64,000 nt of DNA from Pseudanabaena biceps (GCA_013361095.1 JAATWA010000001.1:2768501-2832500); one strand, 5' to 3'; numbered from the stretch's first letter, positions 1 through 7,823 are shown. Notes: generated by a model not told the origin, from the sequence alone. A program made the numbers and translations.

Positions 1-656
1 TGCAAAAATTCTTGTAAAGTGCGTTGGGCAAATTGGGCGCGATAGTCAGGATCTTGAAGTTTTTCGAGTTCGCTAATATCAGACTTTTTCGTAAAGCCTT
101 GCCAATCCATCAATAAGAGGATTCTGCCATCAGTCTGAATAATCGATTGCAGTGGCTCTTCATAGAATTTGAGAATGCCACTATCAAAGTAGGCGGTGGA
201 GCGACGGTAGATGCTGCTACGTTCTAGCATCTGGGCGATCGCAATATTATATTTTGCTAATTCATCGGGTAAGTTATAGCGGCGTTGGTTGCCTTTAATT
301 GCTCTGAGACTACCTTCTAGTAATGCTGGTTCTTTGGTAACGCGATCGCGCTTTAGGAATTTTTCAATGCTTTTGATATTGCCAATCCGCAGCAAGCTAA
401 CGCTAGGGACATCACCTTGTTTTTTGGGGATATAGTGATAAACCTTTGCGTCTTGTAAATCAATGCGAACGACAATATGGGTGTCTTTTTTGCTGCCTAG
501 CCCGAAGAATGAGGCGATGTTTTTGAGAAGGCTATCAGCGTCACGGTGTTTAAAAACTAGCCAATATTGGTTGTCTAGCCCTTTTATCGGACTGCCTTGG
601 GGCAAATAATAGGGACGCTCGTTACGAATCAAGTCTTGAATAATGGCTTCGAGCAT
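1..656 (-). CDS. N-terminal part of a possible helicase with a PLD-like N-terminal region (runs off window)
   Basis: An open frame of 218 codons runs from an ATG at 656 to the window edge without a stop, so the C-terminus is missing. The start MLEAIIQDL lies just after a G-rich stretch (GGGGGGA) that could act as a weak ribosome site. The segment YRRSTAYFDSGILKFYEEPL, followed by a strand ending LLLMDW, resembles the phospholipase-D-like N-terminal region that precedes SNF2/DEAD helicase domains in many phage-defence helicases. No helicase motif is visible because that part would lie outside. It lies on the same strand as the split methylase, with other toxin-antitoxin genes between, so it may be the helicase partner of a restriction system (inference). 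The function is uncertain; the reading frame is secure. Confidence 0.5.
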   Translation of the reverse strand, partial: MLEAIIQDLIRNERPYYLPQGSPIKGLDNQYWLVFKHRDADSLLKNIASFFGLGSKKDTHIVVRIDLQDAKVYHYIPKKQGDVPSVSLLRIGNIKSIEKFLKRDRVTKEPALLEGSLRAIKGNQRRYNLPDELAKYNIAIAQMLERSSIYRRSTAYFDSGILKFYEEPLQSIIQTDGRILLLMDWQGFTKKSDISELEKLQDPDYRAQFAQRTLQEFL

Positions 657-908
657 AGGATAGTCCCCCCTAAAATGTTGTATATATATAGATTTTTTGG
701 ATAAAAGCTATAGGTAGCGTAGCTAAAGTTTCTAAAATGCCAAGTATGACTAAATCTGTGGGATTTACGGATACAAAGCAAAAGTGAGATAATAAAAGAC
801 TACACTTTTTAACTTTTAATAACACTACGCCTTTTTTAAAGCAGTAATTAAGATAATAACAAGTTTCCTGAAATTTACCATTAAAGCATTGCAGGTTGGG
901 AGGTTGCT
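657..908. promoter_or_regulatory. Divergent AT-rich intergenic region
   Basis: This 250-base AT-rich spacer separates the leftward partial gene from the rightward metallopeptidase gene, so it should carry both promoters. I see no clear operator palindrome. The rightward gene has a good ribosome site, GGGAGG, ending six bases before its ATG. Confidence 0.4.
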
Positions 909-1958
909 ATGACACAAACTCAGCTTCAAATGTCAGACCTGTATGAGCGTCTAGATGCCATCGGGTTTCCCAAAAAATATCTACAAAATAGAATATTGCC
1001 TGATTGGTGGACTGATGACGTTGACGCGACATCAGGGGTTTTAGTTGAGGGTGCTTTATATCTGTCACGGCGATTGAACCTAGATATGCGATATCTACTA
1101 GGTGCTGAAACTAAGCCAGTATTTGAGGCAACCTGTCAGCCAAAATTTAAGCTCAAAGTTGGTACAAATAAGGATCAGCTTATGATTCCCCGTGCTTTGT
1201 CGGCACGAATTGCGGAATTGGTTGCTTATGCTTGTTTGCGACCTTATCAGGCGATTGATGGTTTATCAGTGGCGGATATTCGTCAGCAAATCCTTGCTAA
1301 ACATGAGGTAGTTGATTTGGAAGGGGTACTAGATTTTTGTTGGCAGTATGGTATTCCTGTCATTCATTTTTCTGAATTTCCCTCTGGTGTGCATAAGTTT
1401 CATGGCATGGTTGCCTATTTTTATCAACATCCTGTCATTTTAGTTAGCCTTAAAGATCTCTCACCTTCCAGACTTCTGTTCATCATTGCTCATGAGTTGG
1501 GGCATATTTTGAAGGGGCATATTGATAGCGAAGGGATATTAGTTGATGAGTCGATTGAATTAGAAAGTAGTGATACGGAGGAATCTGAAGCCAATCAACT
1601 TGCTGCTGAACTTTTGTTGGGTAAGTCGGGCATTAGTTATGACCTTTGGCAAAAATTTGTAAGTGGAGAGCAGTTAGCGAGTCAAGCTAAAGAATGGGGA
1701 AATAGGGATCGCCTTAGTGCTGGTGTGGTTGCTTTAAATATTGCTTGGAATCGGGCTAATCGTGCAAGTAATCCAAAAGATAAGGGGATTATTTGGGCAA
1801 CTGCAAAAAATGCTCTAAAAATCCTTGAACCAAGTCCCAATGCACCACAGCAAATTAATCGCTATCTTGCTATAAATCTTGACTGGGAAAAGATGGGAGA
1901 GGAGAACCAAGATTATTTGGCAACGATGTTGGCATTAAATCTTGAGTCGGTTGGGTGA
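909..1958 (+). CDS. ImmA/IrrE-family metallo-endopeptidase
   Basis: The protein is 349 aa. A zinc-peptidase motif HELGH is at residues 195-199 (IIAHELGHILKGH), followed by an acidic stretch and ESEANQLAAELLL, where the third zinc ligand glutamate is expected. This is the arrangement of ImmA/IrrE peptidases, which cleave repressors of mobile elements or stress regulons. About 100 N-terminal residues are not recognisable. No XRE-type repressor, the usual partner, is next to it. Instead its TGA is followed directly by a TTG-started PIN-like gene, so the two are almost certainly translated together. The start at 909 is supported by GGGAGG six bases upstream. The family assignment is strong; the substrate is unknown. 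Confidence 0.85.
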   Translation: MTQTQLQMSDLYERLDAIGFPKKYLQNRILPDWWTDDVDATSGVLVEGALYLSRRLNLDMRYLLGAETKPVFEATCQPKFKLKVGTNKDQLMIPRALSARIAELVAYACLRPYQAIDGLSVADIRQQILAKHEVVDLEGVLDFCWQYGIPVIHFSEFPSGVHKFHGMVAYFYQHPVILVSLKDLSPSRLLFIIAHELGHILKGHIDSEGILVDESIELESSDTEESEANQLAAELLLGKSGISYDLWQKFVSGEQLASQAKEWGNRDRLSAGVVALNIAWNRANRASNPKDKGIIWATAKNALKILEPSPNAPQQINRYLAINLDWEKMGEENQDYLATMLALNLESVG

Positions 1959-2600
1959 TTGCTCTTGGCTAAGGTTTGCTTTTTAGATAATGACATTACA
2001 TACAAATTAGTAGCTTTTCAGCTATTCGATGAGGCGATCGCTATCTCTGACCTGCAAATTGATAAAACTAATCTCCGAGTCCTACCTACTGCCAAAAGAG
2101 TTTTTCAAGGGAAGCAAAAGAAAAGTGGGACATCTCCCGACCCAGTTTTAGCAGAGGTAATTGAGTTAGTTAGTAGTTGTGCTTATGCTATTTCTGATCT
2201 AGATGATGCGGTTACAGAAGAGTTGACTCAGTTAAAGCAATTTCAGGATATTCATGTAGGTGAGGCGGCGTTAATTGTGGCGACACGATCGCAGACAGAT
2301 TTTTTATTGCTAAGTGGTGATAAAAACTGTATGACGCAACTAGCGGCAATTCCTGAACAAATTTATAAGCGGTTATGTGGACGGGTGATTTGTTTGGAGC
2401 AAATTATTTTGAAGCTGATTGTGGTTAAGGGGTTTGTGTTTGTGCGCGATCGCGTTTTACCGATGGTTAGTTGTGACAAGTCTATTCAGATTTGTTTTGG
2501 CTTTTCGAGTTCTGTTAGGGAGGAGAATGTGATTGCGGGGCTGAATAGCTATATCAATGAAATTCGGCAACAAGCTCCAAATTTGTTAGCAGATTTGTAA
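1959..2600 (+). CDS. PIN-like domain protein coupled to the ImmA/IrrE peptidase
   Basis: The protein is 213 aa and begins with a TTG codon right after the TGA of the upstream peptidase gene (no spacer). The early acidic pair in VCFLDNDITYKL and the later GEAALIVATRSQTDFLLLSGDK match the spacing of acidic residues in PIN nucleases: an N-terminal Asp, a middle Glu, and an Asp after a hydrophobic strand. The C-terminal 60 residues are unassigned. With the metallopeptidase it forms a two-gene unit that could be a toxin/regulator pair (inference). It might also be a catalytically inactive PIN relative. The TTG start is forced by the frame, since the conserved first strand begins only a few residues later. 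Confidence 0.6.
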   Translation: MLLAKVCFLDNDITYKLVAFQLFDEAIAISDLQIDKTNLRVLPTAKRVFQGKQKKSGTSPDPVLAEVIELVSSCAYAISDLDDAVTEELTQLKQFQDIHVGEAALIVATRSQTDFLLLSGDKNCMTQLAAIPEQIYKRLCGRVICLEQIILKLIVVKGFVFVRDRVLPMVSCDKSIQICFGFSSSVREENVIAGLNSYINEIRQQAPNLLADL

Positions 2601-2606
2601 TCTTTT

Positions 2607-2939
2607 TTAGTACAGCGTAAGTATTCCAAAGGTTTGATCGATCTCTAATAACTGAATATCTTCAATATGCGATCGCAACATTGTCTCGATTTCGTTGGTT
2701 GAGCAGTTACCGCGTCTAATCCAAATAACTTTGGGCGGGAATCCTTTTAACACCAAAAGCTCGTTATAGTCACTATCTCTGGTGACGATGGTAAAGTCAT
2801 TGCTCAGCGCGTATTTCCATATATTGAGATCGTCTTCTTGCCCCATTCCTAATGTATAGACATGAGTGGATTCAGGAAATAAGTTTGCTAAACGATTGAC
2901 TAACCGAGGAGATAAGTTATGGTCAAATAAGAGCTTCAT
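2607..2939 (-). CDS. DUF5615 (PIN-like) family probable toxin
   Basis: The protein is 110 aa, starting MKLLFDHNLSP. LLFDHNLSPRLVNRL, the later TRDSDYNEL and KVIWIRRGN are the hallmarks of DUF5615, a small PIN-like family that pairs with DUF433. A longer frame exists upstream, but the ATG at 2939 overlaps the stop of the DUF433 gene as ATGA, so translational coupling decides this start. In the family the PIN-like protein is taken as the toxin and DUF433 as the antitoxin. No catalytic activity can be read from the sequence alone. Confidence 0.85.
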   Translation of the reverse strand: MKLLFDHNLSPRLVNRLANLFPESTHVYTLGMGQEDDLNIWKYALSNDFTIVTRDSDYNELLVLKGFPPKVIWIRRGNCSTNEIETMLRSHIEDIQLLEIDQTFGILTLY

Positions 2940-3160
2940 GCTTGTATTAATAGAGTTTGACGTTCGCGATTTGCTGCATAACTCAGACAAGCAAGAATAT
3001 CTTCTTGGGTTAGGTATGGGAAGTCTTCTAAAACTTCTTGATATGTCATGCCTGAAGCTAAGTATGACAGAACATCATAGACGGTGATTCGCATTCCTCT
3101 AATGCAGGGTTTGCCGCTACGTTTGCCTGATTCAATTGTGATACGGCCTTGGTAATTCAT
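2936..3160 (-). CDS. DUF433-family antitoxin
   Basis: The protein is 74 aa. It contains GKPCIRGMRITVYDVLSYLA, then TYQEVLEDFPYLTQEDILACLSYA, the typical DUF433 arrangement of a short strand region followed by a winged or homeodomain-like HTH (VapB45-type). It precedes and overlaps the DUF5615 gene by ATGA. The pair is a standard chromosomal toxin-antitoxin module, probably autoregulated through the HTH (family knowledge). Confidence 0.88.
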   Translation of the reverse strand: MNYQGRITIESGKRSGKPCIRGMRITVYDVLSYLASGMTYQEVLEDFPYLTQEDILACLSYAANRERQTLLIQA

Positions 3161-3191
3161 ATGTTTGTCCTTTTCATGTATTTATTCAATT

Positions 3192-4544
3192 TTACTCAAT
3201 GGGAAAGCTGGGTATGGCTGCATCGATCGCTTTCATAATCTGCATAGTTTCAGCAAGCGCGACGATGATTTTTTGATAGTGGTTTAGGTCTTCGGGGCTG
3301 AGTTGCCGACCTTTGCGGTCTTTGAGCCATTTGTGACAAACTTGATAGCCGCCGACATAGAAGTTCCAAACGCTTTTGGGTACGTCTGTAAATCTGTCGC
3401 CTTTTTTGTTGATGATCACTTCGCCGCCCTCACCCCCTGCCCCTCTCCCAGTGGGCGAGGGGAGAAATTTGGGATGTCCTGCATCAACGATAAATTCGCC
3501 GCCATTGTCGATAAAAAATATTTCTAAACCCCCTCTAACTCCCCCTTGCGAAGGGGGAGAACTGGAGTCTTGGCTTCCCCCCTTGAAAGGGGGGACTGAG
3601 GGGGGTAACTTCTCTGATTTCATCAGGTGCAATGCAACCAATTCTTCGCCATATTCGCCAAGTTTGCGGAATAGGCGATCGTCGCTGGTGAGGGGAACGC
3701 GGGGAAAGTCGATTTTTAGAAATTCGGCGTAACGGGTGCGGTAGGTTGGGGAATGGAAGATTGCATAGATGTAATAGAAGATTGCTTCTGGGGTTGGGGT
3801 ATAGCCTAGTTTGTTGGTTATATCTTTTAGAAATTCATCAGATAGATTTGGACAACGTTGTTCTTTTATTGTCGATGTTTGAGGATTATTAGAATTGGGA
3901 TAGAGATACAGAGGGCAGACAACACCACCTTCTTTAGTTCTAACAGAAATGATATGCTGATCAGTCAGAGAATCTGTGACCCAAATATGATCAAATGGAA
4001 GTGATGCTAATTGTCTAACAGTAATTAATGCTAAGTTGTCTGGTTCTAAATGTTGCATTACCCGTCTATTTAACCGTGCAACAAAGTTAACATGATAAAA
4101 AATAAATCTTGTATCAAATGGTCTAAATGATTCTTCTCTAATATGATTTTCTATTTCCGAAATACTCAAAGATAATCGAGCATTATGAGCATTCCACATA
4201 TCTTGATCAGCTAATTTTAGATCAAATTCTTTGGTTGCCTCGTCATCAGATTTTGTATTATCTAAGAACTTTTCTATCTGCCTATAAAGCTCATCAAAAG
4301 TTTTAGCAATTACCAAGTTATCACGTTTAGTCAAACAACCAAGCGAAAATTCAGTCATTACTTCGGTTATCTTCCAATATTCTTGAAACTCCGCTAACGA
4401 GTCATTATTTTGTGGAATAAACAAATGAAAAGGCTTTTGAGGTTCTATCTCATTCCAATCTGTAGAATTAACATCATGAGTTAATAGCCAATCATACTTA
4501 GCCTCTCTCATCCCATACAAATGCGCGTGTTGAATATCAGACAT
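3192..4544 (-). CDS. C-terminal fragment of a type IIG/ISP-like DNA methylase (target recognition part)
   Basis: The protein is 450 aa, beginning MSDIQHAHLYGMREAKYDWL. This block and the terminal VWNFYVGGYQVCHKWLKDRKGR belong to the C-terminal half of large single-chain N6-adenine methylases, where DNA target recognition resides. The N-terminal half is the separate gene at 5507-7483. The frame can be read 12 codons upstream of this ATG (LFVKKS just before the ATG) before an in-frame TAA, and that short stretch still looks like the family. There is no ribosome site before the ATG, unlike the three cassette genes upstream. Between about residues 310 and 375 the protein carries translated intergenic repeats. 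It may be translated poorly or be a relic, or the two halves may reassemble; this is unknown. Confidence 0.8.
   Translation of the reverse strand: MSDIQHAHLYGMREAKYDWLLTHDVNSTDWNEIEPQKPFHLFIPQNNDSLAEFQEYWKITEVMTEFSLGCLTKRDNLVIAKTFDELYRQIEKFLDNTKSDDEATKEFDLKLADQDMWNAHNARLSLSISEIENHIREESFRPFDTRFIFYHVNFVARLNRRVMQHLEPDNLALITVRQLASLPFDHIWVTDSLTDQHIISVRTKEGGVVCPLYLYPNSNNPQTSTIKEQRCPNLSDEFLKDITNKLGYTPTPEAIFYYIYAIFHSPTYRTRYAEFLKIDFPRVPLTSDDRLFRKLGEYGEELVALHLMKSEKLPPSVPPFKGGSQDSSSPPSQGGVRGGLEIFFIDNGGEFIVDAGHPKFLPSPTGRGAGGEGGEVIINKKGDRFTDVPKSVWNFYVGGYQVCHKWLKDRKGRQLSPEDLNHYQKIIVALAETMQIMKAIDAAIPSFPIE
3427..3466. repeat. Palindromic repeat inside the methylase fragment (CCCTCTCCCAGTGGGCGAGGG type)
   Basis: A C-rich arm and G-rich arm (CCCCTCTCCC / GGGCGAGGGGAG) form a hairpin. 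The same family occurs as free intergenic DNA at 11858-11963. Here it is read in frame as SPTGRGAGGEGG. Confidence 0.75.
3528..3606. repeat. Two CCCCCTTGAAAGGGGG-type repeats inside the methylase fragment
   Basis: Two neighbouring units (CCCCCTTGCGAAGGGGG and CCCCCCTTGAAAGGGGGG) lie about 30 bases apart. On the coding strand they read in frame as VPPFKGG and PPSQGGVRGG. They have no role expected in a methylase. Confidence 0.75.
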
Positions 4545-4586
4545 AGATTTTTTAACGAATAAAAGTAATTGTGCAAATATTTAAAA

Positions 4587-4832
4587 TCATTGATTTCTAT
4601 CCTCCCAATCGATCTCTTCCTGTTTTCTCTGGGCAAACAGTTCGCTACTGGTCTGAACATGAGCATACTTACCACGAAGGGAACGAATAAACTCTGCTTT
4701 CTTGTCTTGAGAAGGTGCTGTTTTTTGTTGGGTACTGATAGACCTAAGCGATCGGATCACATCAAGAGCCTTTGCAAGCTCTAAGTCTGACATTGCATCA
4801 ATTTCATTGATTAGTAATTCTTTGACAGTCAT
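4587..4832 (-). CDS. Small hypothetical protein, possible antitoxin, third gene of the inserted cassette
   Basis: The protein is 81 aa (MTVKELLINEIDAMSDLELAKALDVIRSL), predicted mostly helical, with a charged, tryptophan-containing tail EEIDWEDRNQ. The size, the helical N-terminus and the position behind a PIN toxin gene suggest an antitoxin-like role, but I do not recognise the family with confidence. An AAAAGGAG ribosome site lies about ten bases before the ATG. It is the last gene of the cassette that interrupts the methylase; no toxin gene of its own follows it. Confidence 0.6.
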   Translation of the reverse strand: MTVKELLINEIDAMSDLELAKALDVIRSLRSISTQQKTAPSQDKKAEFIRSLRGKYAHVQTSSELFAQRKQEEIDWEDRNQ

Positions 4833-4849
4833 AACCTATGTAACTCCTT

Positions 4850-5044
4850 TTAAGAATTTTCTTGACGCTTGCGGATATCAGCCAAAATATCATCCATACT
4901 CATCTGATCTAGCCATTGATGACGCTCCGCAGTATAGTCACCACTACCTTGATCAAATAATCTCAGAAACCTGACAGCATCAACATAGCCAAGCGTATCA
5001 ACCAATGCCTTAAAGCCTTTTCTTGTGAGTTCAACTGCGGTCAT
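4850..5044 (-). CDS. Probable antitoxin partner of the PIN protein
   Basis: The protein is 64 aa when started at MTAVELTRKGFKALV. That ATG has AAAAGGAG upstream, which favours it over the longer frame beginning at 5071. The ending WLDQMSMDDILADIRKRQE is typical of small helical proteins encoded next to the DVCCLNRPFDD-type PIN proteins in cyanobacteria (recollection of a recurrent pair, not a search). The start overlaps the end of the PIN gene by 14 bases, so the two are translationally coupled. Confidence 0.65.
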   Translation of the reverse strand: MTAVELTRKGFKALVDTLGYVDAVRFLRLFDQGSGDYTAERHQWLDQMSMDDILADIRKRQENS

Positions 5045-5510
5045 TACTTTGTTCTCCTTTTTGTATCGCAATATTCATTAACCAAATAACAGGATTAGCT
5101 ACGCTGACTTTTAGTGTTTTTTCATATACTATTGCTTTCTTCAGTAAGCGATCGTCAGTTGTCAGAAAAATATCAACATTTCCACTTTCAGCACAAGCAA
5201 TATGCAAAGCATCAAACTGTTTAAATCCTAATTGGACTAGCTCCATCGCCCTACTGACAATTGACTCTGTGACTAATATTCTATCTTGTGCGATCGTCAA
5301 AGCCTCCATAACCTGCTCAGCCATATTGGGCTTTCGATTTTGAGCAATTTCAGATTCAAGGGCAGTACTGCTGATCAAAACAAATTCTCCTGATACACAC
5401 CTCTCCGTAAGCTCATCGATCGCTTCTGTTTCAAGTTTGATTCGTTGTTGTGATTGGTCATCAAAAGGACGATTTAGACAACAAACATCCATGTAGATTC
5501 GATATTTCAT
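5031..5510 (-). CDS. PIN-domain probable ribonuclease toxin
   Basis: The protein is 159 aa, starting MKYRIYMDVCCLNRPFDD. The first-strand Asp (MDVCC), a mid-protein acidic residue in SALESEIAQN, FDALHIACAESGNVDIFLTTDDRLLKKA and the final strand are the classic PIN fold with its conserved acidic residues. The ATG at 5510 is preceded by AAAGGAGGTGACTGT, an almost ideal ribosome site, and overlaps the stop of the methylase N-terminal gene as ATGA. The ribosome site itself is read as the last codons (KEVTV) of the truncated methylase. That shows the cassette supplied the methylase's new C-terminus. Confidence 0.85.
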   Translation of the reverse strand: MKYRIYMDVCCLNRPFDDQSQQRIKLETEAIDELTERCVSGEFVLISSTALESEIAQNRKPNMAEQVMEALTIAQDRILVTESIVSRAMELVQLGFKQFDALHIACAESGNVDIFLTTDDRLLKKAIVYEKTLKVSVANPVIWLMNIAIQKGEQSNDRS

Positions 5511-7483
5511 ACAGTCACCTCCTTTACCATCATACAAACCGCCACGCCCTGCTGAATATCAAACACATTTTCATCCTTTGTGCCATCCACAGCCGTTTCC
5601 TTCTTCTTAGAATTACCATGCAAATCTAAAATCCTAATCCAATTAAAACTCTTCGCCAAACTCTGACGCATTCCCCGAAAAGTGGGATTATCCAAATAAC
5701 CATGATTCGTCACAAATGCCAAAATCCCTGTCCCCGTCTTATCAATGCGCCACTGTGAAAAGCGAATAAACTTCACATAGTCATCCTGCAACCATTTCGG
5801 ATTCTTCTCTCCCAATGGCAAGCCATCCACAAAATAATAATCCTTCACCAAAGCGCCCACCCACTCGCTCTTATTTTCGGAATGTCCCGAATAAGGAGGA
5901 TTGCCAATCACCACCATCACAGGAATATCGAGCTTGACCCCAGCCGCCTCATTCGATTCCTCAGCAATAAATTCCTTAAATAAAGTCTCCGATCGCCGCT
6001 TTGCATCATCTAGCGTATTCGTCAAATAAACCCCCAACCTTTGCGAACTATCAAACCGATAACCCGACTCCTCCAAAAACAAACCCAACTTCAAATGACA
6101 AATCGCATAGGGAGCCATCAACAACTCAAACCCAAACACACGCGGCAACAGATGATCGCGCACATAGTCCGACCATGAAATATCACCAAGCCTCTGTTTA
6201 ATTAGCGATCGCGCCTCACCATCATTCTCAAAGCGATCGTAAATCAACTTAAAAATCCATAACAAAAAAGTCCCTGTACCACAGGCAGGGTCGAGAATCC
6301 TCACATCTGGATCAGCCAACCCAAGAGGCTTATCAAACTTCTCCTTAATTAAAATATCAACAGAGCGAACCATATAAGAAACCACAGGCTCAGGCGTATA
6401 GTAAACCCCACGCCGTTCGCGCATCTTTGGCTTATACGCCGCCAAAAAGTCCTCATAAAAGCGAATCACAATATCCTCACGATTCATCTTCTCCCGAAAA
6501 TCCGAAAGAATCGCATCCATTTTCGCCGCCCGTAAAATCCCAAACACTTCCGCAATGCAACCGATTAAATCATCACCCAACTCCTTCGGCTTCTGCTCCG
6601 ACACATCCTTAAATAATTGCCGCAAAAATGGATTAGTCTCAGGCAACTGTTGCCAAGCATCGCGCCGATTAAAATCAAACAACGGATCACGCACATGGCT
6701 AAACACTCGCGCCGTAAATAATCCATAGGCGATCGTCTGAGCATAAATATCCGCAAAACTATAATCCTTCTCACTCTCCGCCGCCAACTTCAGACTAGGC
6801 AACAACTCACGCTGAAAGCTCAACAGCAACCTGTGCAAATAGCCATCATTCCCCTCAGCCCCATATACCAAGGGCAGAACTTGCTCAATTCGCTTTGTCA
6901 CCTCCGCCAACAATTGCGCCAACTCCTTCGCCGTCTGCGCCGTCTTATAAAAAGCCCACTCCACAGACGGAATCGAGAAAAAGTCATTGTCAGCATCGGC
7001 AAACTTAAACCGATTCGTTAGCACTAAATTCTCTTGATTGAGTCGAACCAATCGCGATCGCAGATCATCACTATTCCAAGCAAAAGTCTCAATCTGTCTC
7101 TGACGTAAACCACCCTCCATCGGCAACACCATCACCACCCGTCCCGATCGCTCGGCAACAGGCAACAGCAAATACATCACAGGCATATTTTCCAGATCCT
7201 GCTCCAAATAATGCCCATAGATCCTTTGCTGCTGTGCTGGTGTAGTCAAAAACACCTTAATCTCAGCATCACTAAGCCGATCTAGCTCCTCATAAAACTC
7301 CACAGCGATCGGACAAGTATTCTTAGCCTGTGCAACATCCTGTCCCGCTCTCACATACCGAAACCCCGAACCCGTCCGATCCAACTCCTGCAAGGGATAG
7401 CCCAAAAATTCTCGCAAAGCTTCAACGCGCTGCGCCTCAGTCCCCATTGCGATCGCTTCAAACCTAGACAAACCTTCAGACAT
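5507..7483 (-). CDS. N-terminal two thirds of a type IIG/ISP-like N6-adenine DNA methylase (truncated)
   Basis: The protein is 658 aa from the ATG at 7483 (AAGGAT ribosome site eight bases upstream; a TTG two codons earlier is less likely). Residues 1 to about 330 are a helical region of unknown role. MRERRGVYYTPEPVVSYMV then leads into methylase motif I (ILDPACGTGTFLL), and the catalytic motif IV is NPPY in VVIGNPPYSGHS. The chain stops shortly after DENVFDIQQGVAVCMMVK, where related enzymes continue into a HADLWG-type block. That block is found in the gene at 3192-4544. No nuclease or helicase domain is present in this chain. It would transfer a methyl group from AdoMet to adenine if its target-recognition part were supplied in trans. 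Confidence 0.85.
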   Translation of the reverse strand: MSEGLSRFEAIAMGTEAQRVEALREFLGYPLQELDRTGSGFRYVRAGQDVAQAKNTCPIAVEFYEELDRLSDAEIKVFLTTPAQQQRIYGHYLEQDLENMPVMYLLLPVAERSGRVVMVLPMEGGLRQRQIETFAWNSDDLRSRLVRLNQENLVLTNRFKFADADNDFFSIPSVEWAFYKTAQTAKELAQLLAEVTKRIEQVLPLVYGAEGNDGYLHRLLLSFQRELLPSLKLAAESEKDYSFADIYAQTIAYGLFTARVFSHVRDPLFDFNRRDAWQQLPETNPFLRQLFKDVSEQKPKELGDDLIGCIAEVFGILRAAKMDAILSDFREKMNREDIVIRFYEDFLAAYKPKMRERRGVYYTPEPVVSYMVRSVDILIKEKFDKPLGLADPDVRILDPACGTGTFLLWIFKLIYDRFENDGEARSLIKQRLGDISWSDYVRDHLLPRVFGFELLMAPYAICHLKLGLFLEESGYRFDSSQRLGVYLTNTLDDAKRRSETLFKEFIAEESNEAAGVKLDIPVMVVIGNPPYSGHSENKSEWVGALVKDYYFVDGLPLGEKNPKWLQDDYVKFIRFSQWRIDKTGTGILAFVTNHGYLDNPTFRGMRQSLAKSFNWIRILDLHGNSKKKETAVDGTKDENVFDIQQGVAVCMMVKEVTV

Positions 7484-7561
7484 CTTCAAATCCTTATCGA
7501 TAGAAATACAAAAGAAATACAGAATTTTTTAGGATAATTACCAGCATACAGCCCTTTGCAT

Positions 7562-7606
7562 AAAAAATATTGAAAGCGGCGCATCGCGCCGCTTTCAATA
7601 TTTTTT
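7562..7606. repeat. Hairpin between tRNA-Pro and the methylase
   Basis: Two perfect 21-nt arms (AAAAAATATTGAAAGCGGCGC) around an ATC loop. It follows the tRNA 3' end and can serve as a terminator of the tRNA transcript because the second arm ends in T6. Confidence 0.75.
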
Positions 7607-7619
7607 CTAAATTTATAAA

Positions 7620-7693
7620 TCGGAATGTTGGGATTTGAACCCAAGACCCCCACTACCCCAAAGTGGTGCGCTACCAAGCTGCGCTACATCCCG
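7620..7693 (-). tRNA. tRNA-Pro (anticodon GGG)
   Basis: The 74 nt on the minus strand fold as a cloverleaf. The acceptor is CGGGATG/CATTCCG, the D arm is GCGC..., the anticodon stem is CCACT/AGTGG with loop TTGGGGT (anticodon GGG), and the T arm is GGGTTCAAATCCC. The discriminator is A and CCA is not encoded. Its 3' end faces the island at 1-7.5 kb, which makes it a candidate integration site. Confidence 0.93.
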
Positions 7694-7768
7694 TTGCGTT
7701 TTTGACGCTTTCCTATTATAGCACGATGATTTGCAAATTTTGCTAGCTAATAAAAAATTGATCAATAA

Positions 7769-7807
7769 ATAATTGAGGTGCAGCGCTTCGCGCCGCACCT
7801 CAATTAT
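7769..7807. terminator. Hairpin after the cation-efflux gene
   Basis: Arms ATAATTGAGGTGC and GCACCTCAATTAT with an internal GCGC-TTC-GCGC. It lies 17 bases after the stop of the minus-strand CDF gene, a position suited to termination. Confidence 0.6.
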
Positions 7808-7823
7808 ATTCTTTTGACGCTAT

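Noticed and set aside
3192..7483. The two methylase parts as two unrelated genes
   Set aside because: The end of one and the start of the other match consecutive blocks of one enzyme, and the ribosome site of the inserted gene is read as the truncated end.
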